Shown: positions 58,095 through 64,000 of the stretch, piece by piece
Numbering within the stretch: the first letter of the stretch is position 1
Layout: each line of letters begins with the position of its first letter
Assembly: GCF_008369295.1 (NCBI RefSeq)
Contig: NZ_VOBG01000010.1
Span: 124,001 to 188,000 of the forward strand
DNA: 64,000 bases
Reading direction: 5' to 3'
Source of the DNA: Pseudomonas sp. ANT_H4
GTDB lineage: Bacteria > Pseudomonadota > Gammaproteobacteria > Pseudomonadales > Pseudomonadaceae
Program-made: the position numbers and the translations under genes
Notes under the pieces: generated by a model
Databases searched by the model: none
What the model saw: the letters and a program-made list of their open reading frames with translations, nothing else
Told to the model about the DNA's origin: nothing

Positions 58095-59246
58095 TTACAG
58101 CTGATAGTTCTTTAGCTCTCTAGCAATCACCATCCGCTGGATTTCACTGGTCCCTTCATAAATCTGGGTTATCCGTGCATCCCGGTAATAGCGCTCCACC
58201 GGGTAATCTTCCAGATAGCCGTAGCCACCATGGATCTGCATCGCCGAGGAACAGACCTTTTCCGCCATTTCCGAGGCGAACAACTTGGCCTGGGATGCTT
58301 CTGACAGGCACGGCTTGCCAGCACTGCGCAGGCGAGCAGCATGCAGGATCAACAAACGCGCGGCATTGAGGCGGGTCTGCATGTCAGCCAGCAGGTTGGC
58401 CACGCTCTGGTGCTCGATGATTGCCTTGTCGAACTGCACCCGGTCACGGGCGTAAGCCAACGCCGCCTCGAACGCGGCGCGGGCAATGCCCAGGGCCTGG
58501 GCGGCAATGCCAATGCGGCCGCCTTCCAGGTTGGACAAGGCAATGGCCAGGCCCTTGCCACGCTCGCCCAACAGGTTAGCTTCGGGCACGGTGCATTGAT
58601 TGAGGGTGACTGCACAGGTGTCCGAAGCGCGGATGCCCATCTTGTGTTCGGTGCGATCCACCACAAAACCTGGCGTGTCAGTGGGAACGAGGAATGCAGA
58701 AAGCCCTTTCTTGCCCAGTTCCGGGTCTGTCACGGCAAAGACGATGGCCAGCTTGGCCCGTTTGCCGTTGCTGACAAATTGCTTGGCGCCGTTGATCACC
58801 CATTGGCCGTCCCGCAACTCGGCACGGGTACGCAGGTTGTGGGCTTCGGAGCCGGCCTGGGGTTCGGTCAGGCAGAAGCAGCCGATGGCCTGGCCGCTGG
58901 CAAGGTCGGCCAGCCAGGTTTCTTTCTGCTCTTGTGAGCCGTAGTTGAGGATGGGGCCGCAACCCACTGAATTATGGATGCTCATCAGCGCGCCAGTGGC
59001 GCCGTCACCGGCGGAAATCTCTTCGACGGCCAGGGCGTAAGCCACATAGTCGACATAGGTGCCGCCCCATTCTTCCGGGACCACCATGCCCAGCAGGCCC
59101 AGTTCGCCCATCTTCGTCACCAGGGCATCGTCGATCCAGCCGGCTTTTTCCCACGCTTGGGCATGGGGCGCGATTTCGCCTCGGGCAAAGTCGCGCGCCA
59201 TGTCGCGAATCATGACTTGTTCTTCTGTAAATTCAATATCTTGCAT
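58095..59246 (-). CDS. acyl-CoA dehydrogenase (isobutyryl-CoA type)
   Basis: This 383-residue FAD enzyme has the motif [26 protein letters not shown] and the carboxy-terminal block [20 protein letters not shown] with catalytic Glu in [11 protein letters not shown]. It begins 3 bases after the 3-hydroxyisobutyryl-CoA hydrolase gene, so isobutyryl-CoA from valine is the likely substrate, though short-chain acyl-CoA in general is possible. Confidence 0.92.
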   Translation of the reverse strand: MQDIEFTEEQVMIRDMARDFARGEIAPHAQAWEKAGWIDDALVTKMGELGLLGMVVPEEWGGTYVDYVAYALAVEEISAGDGATGALMSIHNSVGCGPILNYGSQEQKETWLADLASGQAIGCFCLTEPQAGSEAHNLRTRAELRDGQWVINGAKQFVSNGKRAKLAIVFAVTDPELGKKGLSAFLVPTDTPGFVVDRTEHKMGIRASDTCAVTLNQCTVPEANLLGERGKGLAIALSNLEGGRIGIAAQALGIARAAFEAALAYARDRVQFDKAIIEHQSVANLLADMQTRLNAARLLILHAARLRSAGKPCLSEASQAKLFASEMAEKVCSSAMQIHGGYGYLEDYPVERYYRDARITQIYEGTSEIQRMVIARELKNYQL

Positions 59247-59249
59247 GGA

Positions 59250-60356
59250 TTAGTTCCTGTTCTGCTCGAAGTCACAGAAGAAGCTTTCGACGTGGCCGGC
59301 ATCCAGCGCCTGCAGAGTCGGCGGGTTCCATTGCGGGGATTTATCCTTGTCGATCAGCAGGGCGCGCACGCCTTCGATCAGGTCGCCACGGGCAAACCAC
59401 TGACGGTCCAGGTGCAACTCCAGGGCAAAGCAGTCTTCCAATGCAAGGTGCCGACCACGCCGGAGCATTTCCAGGGTCACCGCCATGGCCAGTGGCGAGC
59501 GGCCCTGCATCAGCTTGACCGTATCCAACGCCCATTCGTGGCTGTCAGCGACGGTGACTTGCTGCAATTGCTCAACGATGCTGGGCACGTCGGGCAGGGC
59601 GAAGAAGTGTTCGATGGCTGGGCGCAATTTAGCCAGCGGCGCGTCGGCAAGCTGCTGCACTGCCAGTTTGGTCAGCAGGCCCTGGAGATCCTTGAGCGGG
59701 AAGTCATGCCATTGCAGGAGATCGAGTTGCTGGTCAAGTTCCGCCAGCCTGGCGCTGTCCAGGTACCAGTCGGCCAGCCCACAGTACAACGCGTCGGCAG
59801 CGCGGATCTGCACGCCGGTTACGCCGAGGTAGATGCCCAGTTCACCGGGAATACGCGGCAGGAAATAGCTGCCACCGACGTCAGGGAAGTAACCGATGGC
59901 AACCTCTGGCATCGCCAGACGACTGCGTTCAGTGACCACCCGAAGGTCGGCGCCCTGGACCAGGCCCATGCCGCCGCCCAGGACAAAGCCGTCCATCAGC
60001 GCGAGAACAGGTTTGCGGTAATGATGAATCGCCAGGTCGAGGGCGTACTCTTCGACGAAAAAATCCTGGTGCAGGGTGTCGCCGTTCTTGAAGCTGTCGT
60101 ACAGCGAGCGTATGTCGCCGCCAGCGCAGAAGGCTTTTTGCCCGGCACCACGCAGGACGACGGCGTGAACTTGCGGGTCGTCAGCCCAACCCTGCAAATG
60201 CCGGGTGAGGCTGCGGACCATGTCCAGGGTGATGGCATTAAGGCCAGCAGGGCGATTGAGGGTGAGGTGGCCGATGTGGTTGCGTATCTCGGCGAGGACG
60301 TCGTCCTGGAGGGACTCGGCGCTGCACGTCGCCTGGGATGGAGCCTGAGCAGTCAT
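59250..60356 (-). CDS. 3-hydroxyisobutyryl-CoA hydrolase
   Basis: This 368-residue crotonase-fold enzyme has the oxyanion motif FCAGGDIRSLYD, GFVLGGGMGL and the catalytic Glu/Asp in MPEVAIGYFPDVGGSYFLPRI, followed by a carboxy-terminal extension typical of this hydrolase rather than enoyl-CoA hydratase. It releases 3-hydroxyisobutyrate from its CoA ester in valine breakdown. CAGGGAG lies before ATG 60356. First gene of a two-gene operon with the acyl-CoA dehydrogenase. Confidence 0.9.
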   Translation of the reverse strand: MTAQAPSQATCSAESLQDDVLAEIRNHIGHLTLNRPAGLNAITLDMVRSLTRHLQGWADDPQVHAVVLRGAGQKAFCAGGDIRSLYDSFKNGDTLHQDFFVEEYALDLAIHHYRKPVLALMDGFVLGGGMGLVQGADLRVVTERSRLAMPEVAIGYFPDVGGSYFLPRIPGELGIYLGVTGVQIRAADALYCGLADWYLDSARLAELDQQLDLLQWHDFPLKDLQGLLTKLAVQQLADAPLAKLRPAIEHFFALPDVPSIVEQLQQVTVADSHEWALDTVKLMQGRSPLAMAVTLEMLRRGRHLALEDCFALELHLDRQWFARGDLIEGVRALLIDKDKSPQWNPPTLQALDAGHVESFFCDFEQNRN

Positions 60357-60372
60357 CTGTAACTCCCTGCTT

Positions 60373-60380
60373 TTATTGTT
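60373..60380 (-). promoter_or_regulatory. Crc/Hfq CA motif before the valine-catabolism operon
   Basis: On the minus strand this reads AACAATAA, a perfect AAYAAYAA, about 17 bases before the start codon and directly upstream of the ribosome binding site. Hfq/Crc bound here would block initiation. Confidence 0.55.
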
Positions 60381-60514
60381 CTTTATTAAAATGTTCGCGG
60401 ACGAACCATTTCCCGATCGTACCAGTGCAAATTTGCCAAGTACAACTCGGAATACTGCAGGTCGTCTTTGCATTTATGCAGGGTAGTTATTATCAAAAAA
60501 ACGGCCTGGCCTGC

Positions 60515-61222
60515 CTAGACCCGCCCCGCCAATACCTGGCCAATGCTGCGGCGCCGGGCATGATCTTCAGCGGTATGGATCAGTTGCTCCAGTTCCGTGG
60601 GCGTGACGTCGAAAAACTGCTCCATTTCGGCCAGGGCCCGCTCCAGGTCAACGGCAGTGATCTTGGGATCAGGCTCCTGGAGGCGATTGCCCATCATGAT
60701 CACCGGCGCCTCTACCGCGCCCTTGGGGTAACGGGTACGGGTCAGGTTGTTATAGGCAATGGCCGTCACCAGCAATGTGCCAGCACCGAGCATGACTGGG
60801 CCGATTGCCTGCCAACCCAGGGCGATGGTCGCCGGGTCTGCCAACACGAGTGTCATTGCCAGCCCGCCCGACGGCGGATGCAGGCAGCGCAGCCAGCACA
60901 TCAGGATCAGCGCCATGCCAGCGGCCAGGCACGCGCTGCCCAGCGTGCGGCCCAGTACTCTTGCTACCAGCAATGCCACCACACTGGCACACAAGTAGCT
61001 GCCAACGATTGACCACGGCTGGGCCAGCGCACCGGATGAAACGGCAAACAGCAACACGGCAGACGCGCCCAAGGGGCCAATCAGGTGCATGGCGACGTCC
61101 ATGCCAAACACCTGGGCACAGAGCCAGACACTGAACAGAGTGCCCAAGGCCATGCCGATGGCGGCGCGACTCCATTCGGCGGGGCGGGTATTGATGGCAG
61201 CGGGGAACCAGCGAGCAAGCAT
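60515..61222 (-). CDS. HPP-family membrane protein without CBS domains
   Basis: This 235-residue protein has four transmembrane helices and the signature CLHPPSGGLAMTLVL. Plant and cyanobacterial HPP proteins transport nitrite; many bacterial ones carry two CBS domains, which are missing here and replaced by a 70-residue acidic tail. Function is not established. It is a single gene behind the terminator at 61252-61293. Confidence 0.85.
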   Translation of the reverse strand: MLARWFPAAINTRPAEWSRAAIGMALGTLFSVWLCAQVFGMDVAMHLIGPLGASAVLLFAVSSGALAQPWSIVGSYLCASVVALLVARVLGRTLGSACLAAGMALILMCWLRCLHPPSGGLAMTLVLADPATIALGWQAIGPVMLGAGTLLVTAIAYNNLTRTRYPKGAVEAPVIMMGNRLQEPDPKITAVDLERALAEMEQFFDVTPTELEQLIHTAEDHARRRSIGQVLAGRV

Positions 61223-61251
61223 TAATCGACGATCCAGAATAAAAAGGCGGG

Positions 61252-61293
61252 CAACAAAAAGAAGGGCTTCTCTGGTTTCCCGGAAAGCCCTTC
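61252..61293 (-). terminator. terminator downstream of the ArnT-like gene
   Basis: On the minus strand GAAGGGCTT pairs with AAGCCCTTC around a 15-base loop and is followed by TTTTTGTT. It lies about 155 bases after the stop of the glycosyltransferase gene, isolating the HPP gene. Confidence 0.75.
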
Positions 61294-61448
61294 GAAAGTT
61301 CCAACATTTGGGGGAAGAACCGATGCAGTGTGCCGATCAAACAAAACCCTCGCCAATGCATATTAATGCACGTTAAGTGCAGTAATTTTGGAGTTAATCA
61401 CCTTGAACCCAGTGGCCCCTCCATCCAGGCAGGCCAGGCTGACGGTTG

Positions 61449-63068
61449 TCAGCGCTCAGCCTTGCTCAGGTTCAGCAGCACGTAAGGGTTTTTGTCGAAC
61501 TGCCCGCTGAGTGCAGGTGACAGCACGCGCACGCGCGGGTCGCTCGACCCTTCAAAGTCGGCCTGGCTCATCACCAGCCAGGCCGGCCCCTGAACGAGGG
61601 CGAGTTCAGAGGGCAACTGGGTGAACAAGGGCACCCGGTCACAATTGAGGTTGACCATGAACTTGATGGCTTTGCCGTCCTTACCCAGGGCATGCAGCAC
61701 CAGCGGCGCCGGATGCTGCTGGATCAGGGCCTGGGCACCCAGGGTAAAGGTACGCGTGTCATAAAGGCTGCGTTCCAGCGGCTCCACCACCATGATGTAG
61801 GTCGACCACACCGCCAGCACCGAACAAAAGGCCGGGCCTACTGGCTGCCAGCGCCATTTCAACAGTATGCCCAGAAGCAGCACCTGCAGCACGGCCAGCA
61901 CGGTGAACACCAGGCCCAGGCTATTCAACTGCTCGGGGAAGCGATGACGGGCCATCAACAGGGCGCCAATCAACAGCGTCGGTATGAGCGCCCACACCCC
62001 CAGCATCAATCCCCGCAACCAGGCAAAGAGCCGCCCCTGAACACCCCGAAAAGGGTAGGCCGCAATGATTGCCGCCATGGGGATCATCGGCAGCATGTAA
62101 CGGGCCTTCTTCGCCTGCGGGATCGACAGCCCCAGCATCACGATCAACCCGGCAGCCGCGCAAAACAGCAACAACTGCAGCGCCGGATCAGACGGTCGCC
62201 GCCCGTTGATCAGGACGGCAATCAGCACCAGGATCGCCAATGGATACGCCAGGGCATAGTTGCCCAACGAACTGGTGAAGTAATAGAGCACACCACTGGA
62301 ACCTTCGCTGCCATCCATGCGGCCGAGGAACTGCATGCGGATCACGTCCTGCATGAACGCTTCACCACCGCTGAGTTTGGCCAATAGCAACAGCAGGCCA
62401 ACACAGGCCACCAGCAACGCCAACGCGAGCAAACCGAAGCTGAACAACTGACGCCATTGCCGGTTGATCAGGTAATAGCTGCACAACACACCGGTGGGAA
62501 TCACCAGGCCGATCGGCCCACGAATGGCAAAGCCCAGGAGCAACAACGCCAGCAGCCAATGCCAGCGTTTGCCGCCACCGAAGTGATCATGAGCGTAGCC
62601 CAGGTAAAACACCGTCAGGGCTACGGCAGCCAGCATCTGGTCCAGGGACACTGAGCGGGTTTCGCTGATAAAGGTGCTGCTGAGCAGCAGCAGGGCGATG
62701 CTCAGCAGCGCCCAGCGCCGGGAGTAGGGCGCTGTCAGTCGGTAGATCAAGGTGACGATAATCGCCGAGGCAATGGCCGTCGGCAGCCACGCCGTCAGGC
62801 TGGTAATGCGCCCCAGCGGTAGCGACAACAACCAGGTAAACAGGGTCGACGTCGCCAGGTAGTCCGCATAGGGCTGCCCGTAGGTTGTGGGAAAGAAGCT
62901 CGGCCCATGGCGCAGCATCTCCTGGGCGAACAACACAAAGCGCGAGTCAAAACCGATAATCGCCTGGTCCCAGTTGCCGGCGATGAACAGCATCAACGCC
63001 AGCAGCCCAAGGCCTAGGGAGTGTCTGCGGATCGTGGCGCCAAGCAGCGGTGCTGGAACTATATCCAC
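61449..63068 (-). CDS. GT39/ArnT-like membrane glycosyltransferase
   Basis: This 539-residue inner-membrane protein has eleven or twelve hydrophobic helices and a periplasmic carboxy-terminal domain. The first loop keeps the catalytic acidic pattern FDSRFVLFAQEM of the GT39/GT83 group and PYADYLATSTLFTWL. Such enzymes move sugar from a polyprenyl phosphate carrier to lipid A or protein. The start is GTG at 63068, 3 bases after the ugd stop, with GGAAG in ugd as ribosome binding site. It may modify lipid A together with ugd, but differs from classical ArnT. Confidence 0.8.
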   Translation of the reverse strand: MDIVPAPLLGATIRRHSLGLGLLALMLFIAGNWDQAIIGFDSRFVLFAQEMLRHGPSFFPTTYGQPYADYLATSTLFTWLLSLPLGRITSLTAWLPTAIASAIIVTLIYRLTAPYSRRWALLSIALLLLSSTFISETRSVSLDQMLAAVALTVFYLGYAHDHFGGGKRWHWLLALLLLGFAIRGPIGLVIPTGVLCSYYLINRQWRQLFSFGLLALALLVACVGLLLLLAKLSGGEAFMQDVIRMQFLGRMDGSEGSSGVLYYFTSSLGNYALAYPLAILVLIAVLINGRRPSDPALQLLLFCAAAGLIVMLGLSIPQAKKARYMLPMIPMAAIIAAYPFRGVQGRLFAWLRGLMLGVWALIPTLLIGALLMARHRFPEQLNSLGLVFTVLAVLQVLLLGILLKWRWQPVGPAFCSVLAVWSTYIMVVEPLERSLYDTRTFTLGAQALIQQHPAPLVLHALGKDGKAIKFMVNLNCDRVPLFTQLPSELALVQGPAWLVMSQADFEGSSDPRVRVLSPALSGQFDKNPYVLLNLSKAER

Positions 63069-63071
63069 GTC

Positions 63072-64000
63072 TTACGCTTCCAGCAGCCGGGGAACCCATT
63101 GCTGCTGGGGGATCGGCAGGTTGCACGATTCTCCGCGGCCCATCGGGAAATACTGGAAGCCCTTGCGTGCCAGGCGCTCGGCGTCGTACAGGTTACGGCC
63201 GTCGAAGATCACCGCAGCCTTGAGGCGCTGTTGCAGCAGGTCGAAATCAGGCGCCTTGAACTGCTGCCACTCGGTGCAGATGATCAACGCATCGCTACCG
63301 CCCAGGGTCGACTCCGGCGTGCCCATCAGCATCAGCCGGGGGTCATCACCGTAGAGGCGCTGGGTTTCCTGCATGGCTTCCGGGTCAAAGGCACGCACGT
63401 TGGCGCCCGCCGCCCATAGCGATTCCATCAATACCCGGCTGGGCGCATCGCGCATGTCATCGGTGTTGGGCTTGAACGCCAGGCCCCACAGGGCGAAAGT
63501 CTTGCCGCGCAAGTCGCCTTTGTAGAAGGCCTTGATCCGCTCGAACAATTTGCTCTTCTGCCGCTGGTTGATGGCTTCCACCGCTTCCAGCAGGTCGCTG
63601 GAGCAATTGGCTTGCTTGGCACTGTGGATCAGGGCCCGCATGTCCTTGGGAAAACACGACCCGCCGTAGCCGCAACCGGGGTAGATAAAGTGGTAGCCGA
63701 TCCGCGAATCGGCACCAATCCCCAGGCGCACAGATTCAATATCTGCGCCCAGGTGTTCGGCCAGCTCGGCGATCTGGTTGATAAAACTGATCTTAGTCGC
63801 CAGCATGCAGTTGGCGGCGTACTTGGTCAGCTCGGCACTGCGCAGGTCCATGAAGATGATGCGGTCGTGGTTGCGGTTGAACGGCGCGTACAGGTCGCGC
63901 ATCACTTCGCGCACTTCTTCGCGCTCGCAACCAATGATGATCCGGTCCGGGCGGCGGCAGTCAGCGACCGCCGAGCCTTCCTTGAGGAATTCCGGGTTGG
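63072..64000 (-). CDS. ugd: UDP-glucose 6-dehydrogenase, 3' part
   Basis: About 308 carboxy-terminal residues are present; the gene enters from the right edge (NPEFLKEGSAVADCRRPDR). The catalytic Cys is in GCGYGGSCFPKDMRA, the Lys in SAELTKYAANCMLATKISF, and the carboxy-terminal UDP-binding domain is intact (ALWGLAFKPNTDDMRDAPS). It oxidises UDP-glucose to UDP-glucuronate, feeding aminoarabinose or exopolysaccharide synthesis. The placement before an ArnT-like gene suggests the tail of an arn-type lipid A modification operon. Confidence 0.94.
   Translation of the reverse strand, partial: NPEFLKEGSAVADCRRPDRIIIGCEREEVREVMRDLYAPFNRNHDRIIFMDLRSAELTKYAANCMLATKISFINQIAELAEHLGADIESVRLGIGADSRIGYHFIYPGCGYGGSCFPKDMRALIHSAKQANCSSDLLEAVEAINQRQKSKLFERIKAFYKGDLRGKTFALWGLAFKPNTDDMRDAPSRVLMESLWAAGANVRAFDPEAMQETQRLYGDDPRLMLMGTPESTLGGSDALIICTEWQQFKAPDFDLLQQRLKAAVIFDGRNLYDAERLARKGFQYFPMGRGESCNLPIPQQQWVPRLLEA

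Noticed and set aside
58974..60362. 462-codon plus-strand frame
   Set aside because: Antisense to the 3-hydroxyisobutyryl-CoA hydrolase and acyl-CoA dehydrogenase genes; no recognisable motif.
61223..61448. possible small RNA in the gap before the HPP gene
   Set aside because: The hairpin and T-run are explained as the terminator of the upstream minus-strand gene; no promoter of its own was seen.

Overview
The window looks like chromosome of a Pseudomonas of the fluorescens group. The mannitol operon has the mtlREFGKDYZ gene order known from P. fluorescens, and its mannitol 2-dehydrogenase keeps the catalytic residues at the numbering known for that enzyme (Lys295, Asn300, His303, Asn191). 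MuxABC-OpmB, a MucR-type MHYT-GGDEF-EAL protein, the glg/tre stress-sugar locus and GC-rich REP palindromes agree. No rRNA, tRNA, CRISPR array or prophage was seen.

Left end (1-3.2 kb): a small accessory patch. It holds an isoleucine-type attenuator (leader peptide, alternative hairpins, terminator) in front of a decayed threonine dehydratase (ilvA) remnant, then ecotin, a DUF1652 protein, a small membrane protein and aquaporin Z. 3.2-12.6 kb: the complete mannitol/polyol uptake and catabolism operon on the minus strand (MtlEFGK ABC importer, MtlD, MtlY, MtlZ, regulator MtlR). Its mtlE leader has a sigma70 promoter, a Crc/Hfq-type CA motif and a Cra-like site, and a REP hairpin sits between mtlE and mtlF. 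12.7-14.7 kb: a glycosyltransferase and thiol peroxidase Tpx with a strong terminator. 14.9-23.9 kb: the muxABC-opmB multidrug efflux operon, with overlapping start and stop codons throughout.

24-31.3 kb: the c-di-GMP protein MucR, a short-chain dehydrogenase, a MocR-type regulator, the cytochrome oxidase assembly protein CcoG, an MgtC-family protein and small proteins. 31.3-50.8 kb: the alpha-glucan/trehalose locus in two blocks. The plus block is glgE, treS-maltokinase fusion and glgB, behind an AlgU-like promoter. The minus block is glgA, treZ, malQ, treY, a DUF2934 protein and glgX, with tight start/stop overlaps and a 58-bp perfect palindrome before glgX. Together they can build branched glucan from ADP- or UDP-glucose, release trehalose from it (GlgX, TreY, TreZ), and rebuild glucan from trehalose (TreS, maltokinase, GlgE, GlgB). 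glgC and glgP are not in the window.

50.9-53.2 kb: a repeat island. Two inverted copies of a Pseudomonas interspersed repeat flank a REPIN, followed by a Tn3-family transposase remnant and a carbon-nitrogen hydrolase with less GC-rich codon use. 53.2-64 kb: a secreted alpha/beta hydrolase, a YqaA membrane protein, a DUF411 protein, an SRPBCC protein, a chemoreceptor, a valine-catabolism pair (3-hydroxyisobutyryl-CoA hydrolase and acyl-CoA dehydrogenase, with a CA motif), an HPP-family membrane protein, an ArnT-like glycosyltransferase and the 3' part of ugd.
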